64,000 nucleotides of DNA from Megaustenia siamemsis (GCA_032433765.1 JAVIAB010000159.1:61319810-61383809); one strand, 5' to 3'. Shown: positions 21,370-33,055, counted from the stretch's first letter. Notes: generated by a model from the sequence alone, not told the origin. Translations and numbers: made by a program.

Positions 21370-24300
21370 CGCCCGTGCGCTGCCGGGGCCCGAAAGGGGA
21401 GTAAAGGATAGCGGCGCTGTACCCTACCAGGCATGTTCGTAAGAGGCGAAAAAGGAGGGTTAGGCATGGGACTGGCTATCACATACTGTAAAAAAATAAG
21501 CCGAAAAAACTTCACAAACATGAACAAGTCAAAGAAAGATAAAGTTAATCCGTCAACCAGGAAAGAGAAGGGCTCTCTGTCTAAGAGACGTATGACGCAA
21601 TCCGGAGAAAGCCATAAGGAGTCCGGGTTGCCGACTCACCCTTTGTCTACCAGGAAATCATCCAGAATTGGCACCTGGAATGTTCGTACCCTTAACGAAC
21701 AGGGAAAAGCGGCACAAGTGGCAGCAGAAATGACCAACTATAAGATAGATATTCTGGGAATGTGTGAAACAAGATGGCTGGGAGCGGAGAGAATAAAATT
21801 GAATACAGGGGAGATGATTTTATCATCAGGACACCAGGAACCAGGAGCACAGCATAGCGAAGGGGTAGCTATAATGCTATCAAAGAATGCACAGAAGACA
21901 CTAATAGAATGGGAGGCAGTGGGACCAAGACTGGTGAGAGCAACATTTAGAACAACCAAAAACAAAATAAAATTACACATTATACAATGTTATGCACCAA
22001 CCAACGATAAAGATGACTCAGTTAAAGATGATTTTTATAAACAGCTACAATGCCAGATGGATGCAAGACGAGCCAAGGATATTATAATCTTGATGGGAGA
22101 CCTAAATGCTAAGGTAGGATCAGACAACAGAGGCTTCGAAGAGATTATGGGAAAACATGGACTTGGAGATATAAACGATAATGGAGAGATATTTGTGAAT
22201 TTCTGCGCCCTTAATCAAATGAGCCTAGGAGGAACAATATTCCAACATAAAAGAATACACAAAGCTACATGGGTGTCACCAGATCACAGAAAATCAAATT
22301 GATCACATATGTATTAATAATAAGTTTAAGTCATCCTTACAGGATGTAAAAGTATATAGAGGGGCAGATATAGCTTCTGATCATCATCTTCTGTTAGCAA
22401 AACTTAAAATTAAATTAAAAAGGTATACTACAACGAATAAGGGTAGAAAGTATTTCAATGTAGGGTTTCTTAAAGAACAAGGAATTAAAGATAAATTCGC
22501 AGTCACAATATCAAACAAATACCAAGTCCTCCAACAACTAGAAAATACAATAAATATAGAAGATCATTGGAAACAGGTAAAAAATAAATGGAAAGAGACA
22601 TGCGAAGAAACACTGGGGAAAAGAGAACGCCAGAATAAGGCATGGATGACAGCAGAGACCCTGGATAAAATTAAAGAAAGAAAGAACAAGAAAGCAGACA
22701 TAAATAAAAGCAAAACAAGAAGTAATAAAGCCAAGACACAGGAAGCTTACACAGAGGTGAACAAAGAAGTGAGAAGATGCATTAAAAGGGATAAGAGGAA
22801 ATATATAGATGAATTAGCTAAAGAGGCAGAAGAAGCAGCAAATAAAGGGAATATGTAAGAACTGTACAACATCACAAACAAATTAAGTGGAAAATACAAA
22901 CAGATCAATGCCTTTATTAATGATAATAAAGGAAATCTGCTTAGTAATATAAGGGAACAAATGGAGAGATGGAAAGAGCACTTTGAAGAACTTTTGAACA
23001 GACCCGGCTCAAATAATCCTCCAGATATACTACCAGCAGAGGAAGAGTTACACGTTAACTGCGGAAAACCAAGCAAAGAAGAAATAATGAAAGCCATCAA
23101 ACTATTAAAAGATGGTAAAGCCACAGGACCAGATGAAATTCCTTCGGAAGCTATCAAAGCAGATATTATCACCTCTACCAAGATGTTACATGATCTATTG
23201 GATAAAATTTGGGAGAGGGGAGAAATACCTAAAGACTGGAGAGAAGGTTATATGATCAAACTACCAAAGAAAGGAAGTTTACAGCAGTGCACACATTATA
23301 GGGGAATTATGCTACTATCAGTGCCAGGAAAAATATTAGGCGTAATCATTCTGGAGAGACTAAAAGAGGCTATAGAGAAACACTTGAGAGATGAACAAGC
23401 AGGTTTTAGGAAGAACAGATCATTTGCTGATCAAATAACTACTCTACGTATAATAGTTGAACAAAGTTTAGAACTAAAATCCCCACTTTATATTGGATTC
23501 ATAGATTACGAAAAGGCATTTGATAGTTTAGACAGAAGAATGCTTTGGAAGTTGCTGAGTCATTATGGAATCCCCATAAAGTTTATTAACCTGATAAAAA
23601 CAATGTATGAAGGAACAAAATGTAGTGTGGTGCATGAAGGACAGCTTACAGAAGCATTTGAAATAAGAACAGGAGTAAGGCAAGGATGCCTTCTGTCTCC
23701 ATTTCTCTTTCTGCTGGCCATAGATTGGATTATGAAAATAACTCAAAACAACAGAAATGGGATCCAGTGGTCACTGACCAAACAACTTGATGATTTAGAC
23801 TTTGCTGATGACATAGCTCTCCTATCACACAGCCACAAACAGATGCAAGATAAAATGAGTATATTAGATGAGAGATCACAACAGCTATGACTAAAGATTA
23901 ATAGAGATAAGACCAACATTATGAGAATTAATGCAGTTGGCAATAACCAAATAAAACTAGGAGAAATACCTCTACTAGACGTACAATCTTATATATATCT
24001 GGGCAGTAATATAGATAAAGAGGGAGGAACAGAAAATGATACCAAAATAAGGATATCAAAAGCAAGAGGAGCTTTCATTGCACTGGGAAACATATGGAAA
24101 TCCAAAGAAATTGGGCTAAATACAAAAATACAAATTTTCAACTCCAATGTTAAGTCGGTTCTATTATATGGCTGTGAAACATGGAGAATAACAAAATTGA
24201 CAATCACGAAGGTACAGACTTTCATTAATGGATGCTTGCGCAGAATAAAGGGATGGAAATGGCAGGACAAAGTCACTAACGTGGAATTATGGAAATGTAC

Positions 24301-24588
24301 CGGTCATATACAAGTGGATAAAGAAATACAGCGAAGACGATGGCGATGGATAGGACACACACTACGGAAGCCAACTGAGAGTATTACACAACAGGCCCTT
24401 TTTTGGAATCCCCAGGGGAAAAGACAAAGAGGAAGACCAAGGAATTCTTGGAGAAGACAGATTGAAGTAGAGATGAAGATGATGGGGAAGACATGGAATG
24501 ATCTTAAAAGAATTGCAAAAAACAGAACGACTTGGAAAGTGTTTGTTGAAGACCTATGCTCCACTGGGAGCTAAAAGGTTGAAGAGAG
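21370..24588 (+). mobile_element. RTE-type LINE R1, near full length, 11-bp target-site duplications
   Basis: 3219 bp flanked by ATGTGTGATAA (21359-21369 and 24589-24599). One long protein can be followed. An apurinic-type endonuclease runs 21660-22400 (GTWNVRTLNEQGK, CETRWLG, MGDLNAKVG, then NQIDHI and SDHHLLL). A basic linker follows, then RT: GPDEIPSEA, RGIMLLSVPGK, QAGFRKNRS, FIDYEKAFDSLDR, RTGVRQGCLLSP, LDFADDIALLS. The C-terminus is YGCETWR...RWRWIGHTLRKP...RQRGRPRNSW, stop at 24574. There are only three coding lesions: a frameshift near 22290, TAA at 22856-22858 and TGA at 23888-23890. Start chosen at 21433, the first ATG after a GC-rich leader. Confidence 0.93.
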
Positions 24589-24830
24589 ATGTGTGATAAG
24601 ATTAGAATATATTACTTGACTATTTGTGATAAGATTAGAATATATTACTTGACTATATGTGATACGAGTAGAATATATTACTTGACTATTTGTAATAAGA
24701 TTGAATATATTGCTTGACTATTTGTGATAAGATTAGAAAATATCAACTTATTATTTGTTGCAAAGTTACAATATACGCGTTGACTAGAAAAGATATAGAG
24801 AGTTGAATATTTGTTGAAATATTACAATAA
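24589..24830. repeat. 33-bp satellite in intron 1, right block
   Basis: The GATAAGATTAGAATATATTA unit resumes at the RTE 3' duplication and fades out by about 24830. Confidence 0.88.
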
Positions 24831-26278
24831 ACTATACCGCGCTTACAAATGTTTGCGGTTTCAATTTCTTGAATTTCTCAGCAAATACGTTTCCTAGAAA
24901 CGATTTTTTTTTCTTTTTGCGCTGTCGTGTTTTTGCCCCAACTGTATTTTATTTTATTGATACATGTTTTATAGATTGCACATATTTATCAAAACCGTTA
25001 TCAAAAAAGAGTTACTTAATACATTACTCCTCACACGGAATTAATTTTACAGTAGTGTAGTATATTTATTCTATTTCACAAATCAAAGGCGTACAATTGT
25101 TCATCAGTAGGTAATACTCCGTAAAATGATTGCCGATATGTCAATGACTTTGTTCTGTCTAAGTACAGTTTTTAATTTCTTTAGCGTCAATAATTCTTTG
25201 CCTTTGAAAAATAGATAGATCTCGTTAGATCACTTCATTGTCAAAGTTGTCGAATTTATATTTTCCTGCTTGCCCTCTTTTGGTTTGTGTATAAACATTA
25301 CCTTGTTCAGTGAGCCATCTCGATGATGTCTGTGCACTAATACCAAAGGCCTGTGGGTTCAAAGTTCAAAGAAGCAGCTTTTTTACATTTAGCCTCAAAT
25401 GTAAAATATTTATATAACTCCAATGTCAAGTTTTTGAAAGTAATGATTCTAGGTACAAACACCATTCCGATGAAACCATACATTCTGAGTAATGAAACTC
25501 CTATGTATACTGAACTGAAATTCAGAAAACGAGACAGTGACGCAAATTGTCAACGCTTTCGGAAATTCACTTTCATCTTGCGCAACTTCGTTTATGATTT
25601 TCTTAAAAAAAACATGAAATGAATTAGTTTGAACGGCTGGGTGAAAGCTACCACAACATGATCTGTAAAACTTGTAAATACTAACCAAGCGAGGACTAGG
25701 AAATATTTATATATCTGGAAAGAGCAGAAATCTATCCTAATTACATGGCAAGAATAAAACATTTGTAACATGATGATCTTAATGATATCAATATAAATAA
25801 ATGTGCATTTTCTTTACTTCACTAATGCTGAGATATAATTTATTAAACAACAGCAAACATTTATGAACGCTTTTATGAAGCTCCATTTAGTGACGCTTTA
25901 TTTACTGACGTCACATGTAGTGACGCTCAATCCTCATTGCTTAGTTTGTAACTTATGGATGCTGGTTACGTTGTTTTATAGATCTCTGCAGTTCGTCTTA
26001 GTACATTGTAACATACATCAGGTGGTGGAGCGGATATGGGTAGTTTCTGAATTTAACTGAGCTGGTTCCATAAATAACATAAAGTATATAGAAGAGTCAC
26101 ATAACTCCCTCTCAACGTGCCCATATCGTGAGTTCTTCATTCATCCCATTAGATAAAGAAGCCCTTTACAATTTACCAGAATCAACAATCAAGACTGAAT
26201 CAAACAAAACGATGTCAACATTCACATCTTGAGCTTTTACCACATTCTTCAACATACAGAAACAATCTTACAACTTAC
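24831..26278. other. Non-repeat part of intron 1
   Basis: AT-rich sequence with no gene I can support. A palindromic TGACGTCA (CRE-like) site lies near 25907. A single degenerate relative of the 17.6-18.4 kb repeat unit (GTGGTGGAGCGGATATGGG) lies near 26020. Open frames of 60 to 95 codons show no motifs. Confidence 0.4.
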
Positions 26279-26333
26279 CAACAAGAACCATGAGACAAGC
26301 CAGAGCTAGATAAGCCACCAGTGACGTAGCCAT
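26279..26333 (-). CDS. Exon 1: start codon and signal peptide
   Basis: The exon starts at ATG (26333-26331) and reads MATSLVAYLALACLMVLV followed by one G before the donor gtaagt. The 18 residues form an uninterrupted hydrophobic stretch typical of a secretory signal peptide. The donor G|gtaagt is close to consensus. The exon ends in phase 1, which exon 2 needs. It is too short for an ordinary ORF scan. An overlapping longer ORF in another frame covers the same bases but has no such features. The 5' UTR runs upstream toward the RTE fragment at 26545. Confidence 0.7.
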
Positions 26334-26544
26334 ATTGTAATAGGTGATGGATCTGATGTTTATGTGTTTTTTGTTTTGTTTCGGCGAGTATTTCCGGTAT
26401 TCTAACCGAGTTGAGGTCAATGAACTGTTGAAAGAGCAAGATGACGTCTAATATGTTACAGTATTTGTCTTGATCGCCGTAAATAAAATAACATGTTTGT
26501 GTTGTATTTTTGTGTCTAATCCCGTGACCAAACTTGCTATTTGT
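26334..26544 (-). promoter_or_regulatory. 5' UTR and likely promoter region of the secreted-protein gene
   Basis: Between the start codon and the RTE fragment beginning at 26545 there are only about 210 bases of non-repeat DNA. The transcription start is therefore either here or inside or beyond the transposon fragment. I see no clear TATA box on the minus strand. An 80-codon open stretch in this segment is in another frame and is not supported. Confidence 0.3.
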
Positions 26545-26925
26545 TTGATACTGTGACAGCAAATTTCTCTTTAATTCCTGGCTTTTTAAGAAACCCTACA
26601 TTGATATAATGTCTACCCTTATATGTTGTAGTATATCTTTAATTTACGTTTGGCTAGCAGAAGATGATGATCCGAAGCAACATCTCTTCCTCTATATATT
26701 TTTACATCATCTAAGGATGACTTACCCTTTTTACTAAAACATATGTGGTCAATTTGACTCTCCGATCTATGATCCGATGACACCCATGTAGCTTTATGTA
26801 TTCTTTTATGTTGGAATATTGTTCCTCATAAGCTCATTTGATTAAAATCACAAAAGTTCGCGAATATCTCTTCATTCACATTCATTTCTCCAAGTCCATA
26901 TCTTCCGATGATCTTTTGACCTACA
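26545..26925 (-). mobile_element. RTE fragment R2 (endonuclease C-terminus, minus strand)
   Basis: The minus strand reads a decayed IDHICFSKKGKSSLDDVKIY and ASDHHLLLAK, then the FLKxxGIKEKFAVT-like region, matching R1 positions about 22150-22510. It lies immediately upstream of exon 1 of the spliced gene. Truncated at both ends. Confidence 0.75.
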
Positions 26926-26944
26926 TTGAGTGGGTTTTGTTGTA

Positions 26945-27400
26945 CATAATAAGCACATGCATTCTGTAAACACCACTAATAGTACATGAGAACCCATAAT
27001 AAGCTCATGCATTCTGTAAACACCACTAATAGTACATGAGAACCCATAATAAGCTCATGCATTCTGTAAACGCCCCTAATAGTACATGAGAACACATAAT
27101 AAGCTCATGCATTATGTAAACGCCCCTAATAGTACATGAGACCACATAATAAGCTCATGCATTCTGTAAACACCCCTAATAGTACATGAGAACACATAAT
27201 AAGCTCATGCATTCTGTAAAAACCCCTAATAGTACATGAGAACACATAATAAGCTCATGCATTATGTAAAAACCCCTAATAGTACATGAGAACACATAAT
27301 AAGCTCATGCATTCTGTAAACACCCCTAATAGTACATGAGAACACATAATAAGCTCATGCATTCTATAAACACCCATAATAGTACACGAGAACAAATAAT
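26945..27400. repeat. 50-bp tandem repeat
   Basis: Nine copies of AATAAGCTCATGCATTCTGT, AAACACCCCTAATAGTACAT, GAGAACACAT. The ATG in the unit and the run into the next element create a short ORF start that is not meaningful. Confidence 0.95.
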
Positions 27401-27404
27401 AACA

Positions 27405-29185
27405 TTAAAAATAAATTCAAAATCTGGACCAATCAACATCATCAGCGCCTATGCAACAGCAGTTGCAACAACCACATGCGATAAATATATATTTTGCGAG
27501 ATGCTCCAAGTTACCTCTGATTCAATCCACAAAAATAGAACACCTTTACGTGCTGGTCGATCTACATGCACGCTTTGGATCTGAAAATCATTCATGGCCA
27601 TCATGCCTAGGTCATCATGGTATTGGCAAAATGAACGATAATGGTCAGAGGCTTCTAGAATTTTGTTCCCTTAACAACCTGTGGGCTACCAATAATTTCT
27701 TCATCGTTAAGAACCGACAAAAAGCAACATGGTGCCACCCAAGGTCCGTGCATTGGCACCAGCAAGACATTGTCCTAGTTCGCAGACAACACTTAAATAA
27801 TGTTAGAGTAACCAGAGCATACCATAGCGTAAACTGTGACACACAACCCACACTTGTCATAAGTGAAGTGAAGGCAACCACCAACAGGATACACAAATAT
27901 AGAGAACCAGCCAGTCCTAAGATTAATATCGCTGCAACAAAATTACCCAACGACCAAGTTCTGTTCACGAATGCCTTCAAGAAACGCACTGAATAAGCAG
28001 AAGACCTCGACAGTGTCGATGATTCATTGAACCGACTAAACCGTCGCGAATCCTTGACTGTGGAATCTCTTCTCTTGTTAAAGATAAAAACTCCACCAAC
28101 GATTGGACTCAACACAACTCGATGAATCTCATGTCACTTGTAGAGAAGAATAAGACCTTCCTAACCTTTAAGAATTACCCATGCTTGATCGCAAAAGACC
28201 AATTCAAACAAGCAATAGCAGAAATGCAAGAGGAATGAAGGAGATGTGAGAACGAGTATTGGCCAAATCTGTGATCTACTATCCAGAAAGCTTTTCAGCT
28301 GCGCGATTCTAGAACTATGTACAACAACATAAAGATTGGTCTAGGCCCACACATTAAAAAAATTACTCTCTTAAAAGACGCAAACGGTGAGCCTATCAGT
28401 GACAACTAAACAGCTGGAAAGATGGGTCGAACATTACTCAAGTCTCTACTCTGAAGACAGACCTGCAAGCCAACTCCTAGACTAGCAAGTCAACTCCTAG
28501 ACCAGCAAGTCAACTCCTAGACCAGCAAGCCACCTCCTAGACCAGCAAGTCAACTCCTAGACCAGCAAGCCAACTCCTAGACCAGCAAGCCAACTCCTAG
28601 ACCAGCAAGTCAACTCCTAGACCAGCAAGTCAACTCCTAGACCAGCAAGCCACCTCCTAGACCAGCAAGCCACCTCCTAGACCAGCAAGTCAACTCCTAG
28701 ACCAGCAAGCCAACTCCTAGACCAGCAAGCCAACTCCTAGACCAACAATCCAACTCCTAGACCAACAAACCAACTCCTAGACCAGCAAGCCAACTCCTAG
28801 ACCAACAATCCAACTCCTAGACCAGCAAGTCAACTCCTAGACCAGCAAGCCAACTCCTAGACCTGAAAGTCAACTCATAGACCAGCTGTTCTAAAAAAAT
28901 AACTATTCAACTGGATAAAGAACCCACAGAGAAGGAACTTCATGATGTTATTAATTACCACCCACGTGGAACAGCCTCAGGTAACAATATACCCGCCGAA
29001 GTACTTAAGGACAATCTTTAACCATTCCTGCCCAACCTCTACAAACTTCTTGTCCAATGCTGGAGAAACAGAGATATTCTCCAGGCAAAGAAAGATACCG
29101 AGATTGTAGCGTTATACAAGAAAAAAGGGAACAAGGGCGATTGTAATAACTATAGGGTTATCTCCCTCCTGAGTATAAGGCAAAT
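27405..29185 (+). mobile_element. LINE family F: endonuclease and start of RT, with an internal minisatellite
   Basis: The endonuclease reads INIISAYATA, then HARFGSENHSWPSCLGHHGI, NDNGQRLLEFCSLNNLWATN, KATWCHPRSVHWHQQDIVLV (27460-27790), then a linker to about 28460. After the 20-bp array, RT starts at 28905: EPTEKELHDVINYHPRGTAS, IVALYKKKGNKGDCNNYRVI near 29105-29165. The copy then ends. The family differs from A, B, C and RTE. Frames change at least three times. It would nick DNA and prime reverse transcription if intact. Confidence 0.8.
28462..28880. repeat. 20-bp minisatellite grown inside LINE F coding sequence
   Basis: About 21 copies of ACCAGCAAGTCAACTCCTAG. The first unit (ACCTGCAAGCCAACTCCTAG) continues the LINE reading frame ('SEDRPASQLL'), so the repeat seed was element coding sequence. 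The array separates endonuclease-linker from RT. Twenty is not a multiple of three and each unit ends in TAG. Confidence 0.93.
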
Positions 29186-29189
29186 GTGA

Positions 29190-29720
29190 AATGAAAAGAA
29201 TAGACGTGGAAATAAAAAATCGAAAGAAACCGTATGGTTAAAGCTTCATGTAACATAAATGAGAACACAAAGCAGAACAACGTTTCGGATCAATAGACCT
29301 TAAGAAGGAACAAACATATAAACCCACACACACACACACATATGCATTTAAAATAAACAAAATATATAATCATTTCGAACGAAACAAAATTAATAAAAGA
29401 ACATTAAAAATAAAACCTTCCCTGTATAATTTCACAAAACAAAAAATACATTAAAAAATAAGCATTTATTTAAGTGGTATCGTACAAACCGATCTACTGA
29501 AAACAACACTATCTAGCTGCTTGCAGCAACGTTCAGAAAAAGATTGTAAAGATTCGAAATGGCAGGCCTTAAATACAATACCTGATATGGCCCCGCCCCT
29601 AACATCTGTTGGATCTGTCCATTAGGGAATAGACAAATGATTGCAGTGCTGCGGCATAGCTGGTGGTAAGGAGACAGTGGGCGTAACGAGAGCCAGTGGG
29701 CGTAGGGTGTAAAGTGTACT
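29190..29720 (-). mobile_element. Possible Penelope-like 3' end
   Basis: On the minus strand, TTAAGGTCTATTGATCCGAA followed by ACGTTG (near 29300-29270) resembles the CCTACTTGGCCGAAACGTCG block at the 3' ends of the Penelope-like pair. A (CA)n run lies at 29324-29340, and short G+C blocks (GGCCCCGCCCC) near 29590. No coding region. The assignment is tentative. Confidence 0.35.
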
Positions 29721-29729
29721 TTAATATAG

Positions 29730-31530
29730 TAATGTGTTATTAATAGTTATTCATGACATTCAACTGTCATTCATAGTCATTCATGTGTCATCCGCAGACA
29801 CTCAATTTGCCATCCATAGCCATTCAAGACATGTATCTGTCATCGGTATTCGTTTAACTATAATTCAAGGTCGTTCATGTCATTCACCTATAATTTATAG
29901 TCAATCTTATCATTAATCTCTCATCTGTAGTCACTCAGCTGTCATTCATGGTGACCATGTCATTAATTTTTCGGAAGAAACACATTTTTGTCTTTCATCT
30001 GTCATTCGTAGTCAAACGCTGATATGTCAGACATAGTTTCTTATGTTATTAAGAATCACATATGTTATCTATTTGTCAGTCATAATCATCCATGTCATCA
30101 GTCTTCCAATTATAGTCACTCATATCTTTCATGTGTCAGTCATATACATTTATGTCATTCATCGGTCATTCATAGTAAACCATCTGTCATTCATAGTAAT
30201 TCATAGTCATTCATCTGTCAGTTATAGGCACTCATGTTATTCATATGTCAGTTATAGACACTCATGTTATTCATATGTCAGTTATAGACACTCATGTTAT
30301 TCATATGTCAGTTATATACACTCATGTTATTCATATGTCAGTTATAGACACTCATGTTATTCATATGTCAGTTATAGTCACTCATGTTATTTATCTGACA
30401 TTCATAGGCGTTAATGCCAATCGTCTGTCTTTCCTAGTCAGTCATCTGTAATTCATAACATTTATGTCATTCATCTCTCATCTATAGCAATTCATGTGCC
30501 ACACATGCCATTCATCTGTAAGGAATATTCACTCGTGCCATTTAAATGTCAGTCATACTTTAAATGTCATCCATCTGTCATTGGTAATTACTTATGTCAT
30601 TCATCTGTCATTCGCAGTCATTCATTTGCCTTCATAGTCACTCATGTCATTCATCTGTCAATAATAGTCGCTGTGTCATTCATCGGTCATTTTTAATCAT
30701 TCATCCCTCATTTATAGTCACTCATATCATTCATAGTACCTGAGCTATTCATATGTTAGTCATAGTCATGCATATCATCAATATGTCAGTCATTATCATT
30801 CATGTCGTTCATCTGTCGTTTGTAGTAATTCATGCCAGATATAGTCTCTCACGTCATTCATCTGTCTTTCATAGTCACTTAAGTCATTCATCTGCCAACC
30901 ATAGTCACTCAAGTCGTTTATCTCCCAGTCATAGTCACTCAAGTCATTTATCTCCCAGTCATAGTCACTCAAGTCATTCATCTCCCAGTCATAGTCGCTC
31001 ATGTCATTTATCTCCCAGTCATAGTCGCTCATGTCATTTATCTCCCAGTCATAGTCGCTCATGTCATTAATCTCCCAGTCATAGCCACTCAAGTCATTCA
31101 TCTCCCAGTCATAGTCACTCATGTCATTCATCTCCCAGTCATAGTCGCTCATGTCATTCATCTCCCAGTCATAGTCGCTCATGTCATTCATCTCCCAGTC
31201 ATAGTCGCTCATGTCATTCATCTCCCAGTCATAGTCGCTCATGTCATTCATCTCCCAGTCATAGCCACTCAAGTCATTCATCTCCCAGTCATAGTCACTC
31301 ATGTCATTCATCTCCCAGTCATAGTCGCTCATGTCATTCATCTCCCAGTCATAGTCGCTCATGTCATTCATCTCCCAGTCATAGTCGCTCATGTCATTCA
31401 TCTCCCAGTCATAGTCGCTCATGTTATTCATCTGCCAGTCATAGTCGCTCATGTTATTCATCTCCCAGTCATAGTCACTCAAGTCATTTATCTCCCAGTC
31501 ATAGTCGCTCATGTTATTCATTTGTCAGTG
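29730..31530. repeat. 30-bp tandem array (TCAT-rich), two homogeneous sub-blocks
   Basis: Decayed units from 29730. A uniform block at 30225-30395 has TCATGTTATTCATATGTCAG then TTATAGACAC. A long uniform block at 30885-31525 has TCATTCATCTCCCAGTCATA then GTCGCTCATG. Because the unit is 30 bp, the minus strand is open for 241 codons as a 10-residue repeat (SDYDWEMNDM). No start context, splice signal or flanking coding sequence supports a gene. Confidence 0.95.
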
Positions 31531-32044
31531 ATTTGTCTTCTCTAATTACTGTCAAGTCAGACGTTTAGTGAATAACAATAAAAGGAGAAGAAGAAAGAAA
31601 AGAAAAAAAAAAGAAACAATGGAAGACATTTCCGCCAAACAAACCTATATGGAACATGATGTTAGCGACAATTGTTTATAAAGGCAAGCAACACATTTTT
31701 AGGATGGTGCTCAAAACACTCGATTAAAACTTTGGTGGAACCATAGGTTGGTGATCGAAACCTATCTCTTGCTCTTTTCATGGATCTGATTCGTTACAAA
31801 AAGAACAACGCTGCTCACATTAGGTTATAAGCATTGTTAAATGACGTAAGTCTGAGAGAAGTAGGAGAACATAAAGAGAATCTCTCTCACTAGCTTCCTA
31901 CGTGCTTGGTCATGTTATTTCTGTTTCACTGCCAACTAAGTGAAGCTTGTGATTCTCTCAATGACAATGTAAAGTCCATATCGTTTTGTTGTATTTGTTT
32001 GATGTTCGGGCATGTCTTGACTTTGACATTCAGAACATGTAAAA
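31531..32044. other. Unassigned
   Basis: A purine-rich patch (31580-31620) and a weak tRNA-like B box (GGTTTCGATCACC on the minus strand near 31755) that could be a very old SINE head. No gene seen. Confidence 0.3.
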
Positions 32045-32335
32045 CATTCTTCAAAAAGTGATATATTTTGCGCCTTTCGGCCCAACACATCCGACTTCAG
32101 CACGACATTTTTGAGTACCGGGTTGTCTTACCTCTTTGATCCCTGCTCGCTTGGCCAGACTAGACAAGTTAGTCTGTTACTGGAGGCACCACGGAGAGGT
32201 GGAGCAGGGTCTGGATGGTTTTGGTTCACCGATCATGGCGCAAGCCATCAGCTGTGGGTCGCTGACAACTTCCAGCTCCGGTGCTGGGAGTTGCGCCTTC
32301 GCCTCCACAGCCATATAGTAAGACTGACTTAACAT
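32045..32335 (-). other. GC-richer block with a short coding-looking frame
   Basis: About 55 % G+C against AT-rich surroundings. The minus strand reads MAVEAKAQLPAPELEVVSD from about 32318 for 45 codons to a stop. It is then followed by GTCTGGCCAAGCGAGCAGGG and TGTTGGGCCGAAAGGCGC. Likely the 3' part of a mobile element I cannot name; a host exon is less likely. Not recognised. Confidence 0.3.
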
Positions 32336-32624
32336 AAGAGTTGGACATTTTTTTATGAATAGCTGTTTCCTATCTCTAGTCGGTTCTGGAGTATGTAGTT
32401 ACCTGTGTTTAAAAGTAGTGTGATGGTTCGTCCGCAGGTGTCTTGGCAGATGGTATATGAGATCATTACTGTTGTTTATTTGCAACCATTGTTTCTAACA
32501 TGTTTTACATTTGATTCGTATGGTGGCCATGACTTATTTGTAGTGCGATAGTTGTGAATATATACAGCCCGTTTTAGAGACGGTATAAGCTACAATGGCT
32601 TCTGCTGTATTACAATAAGAAGGT
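32336..32624. other. Unassigned
   Basis: No feature seen. Confidence 0.4.
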
Positions 32625-32895
32625 TTCATGTACCATGTTTTCAGCTATTATACAGTGAGAGTGTTCAACTATCATGTCTTCAGCTATTATACAGTGAGAG
32701 TGTTCAACTATAACGTTTTCAGCTATTATACAGTGAGAGTGTTCAACTATAATGTTTTCAGCTATTATACAGTGAGAGTGTTCAACTATAATGTTTTCAG
32801 CTATTATACAGTGAGAGTGTTCAACTATAATGTTTTCAGCTATTATACAGTGAGAGTGTTCAACTATAATGTTTTCAGCTATTATACAGTGAGAT
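32625..32895. repeat. 39-bp tandem repeat
   Basis: Seven copies of GTTTTCAGCTATTATACAGT then GAGAGTGTTCAACTATAAT. Open in both directions (13-residue repeat) because 39 is a multiple of three. A second, shorter patch of the same repeat lies at 36795-36885. Confidence 0.95.
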
Positions 32896-33053
32896 AACAG
32901 AGAAATTGACATGAGAATACAAAAAGCAAATGCAGTCACATACCAGGTTTCACCATTGCTAAGACATCTAAACATTTCAATGCCAGATAAGCAATAAATG
33001 ATTTTATGCATTTTCATACCAACTTTGTGCTATGAACGTCAAACATTGCCCCT

Positions 33054-33055
<2 letters not shown>

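Larger units (their letters stand above)
8913..26333 (-). other. Spliced gene for a small secreted Cys-rich protein (gene span)
   Basis: Four exons on the minus strand: 26333-26279, 19922-19781, 9487-9360 and 9110 to about 9040, then a polyadenylation signal. Exons 1 to 3 total 325 nt and join in phase: G+AT gives Asp and CT+G gives Leu. With exon 4 the frame closes after about 131 residues. The product would have a signal peptide, seven cysteines outside it spaced C-x8-C-x5-C-x29-C-x8-C-x7-C-x19-C, and one N-glycosylation sequon (NYT). Introns are 6356, 10293 and 249 bp and are loaded with transposons and satellites. I do not recognise the family with certainty; it resembles small secreted invertebrate proteins with a late Cys-Ser-Glu-Glu-Gly motif. 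Function unknown. The evidence is splice sites, phase and composition; there is no transcript. Confidence 0.72.

Noticed and set aside
26275..26562. 95-codon minus-strand ORF around exon 1
   Set aside because: It is in a different frame from the signal peptide, crosses the exon 1 donor, and ends in the intron.
30796..31521. 241-codon minus-strand ORF encoding a 10-residue SDYDWEMNDM repeat
   Set aside because: It lies wholly in a 30-bp tandem array; open because the unit is a multiple of three. No splice sites, promoter or non-repeat coding ends.
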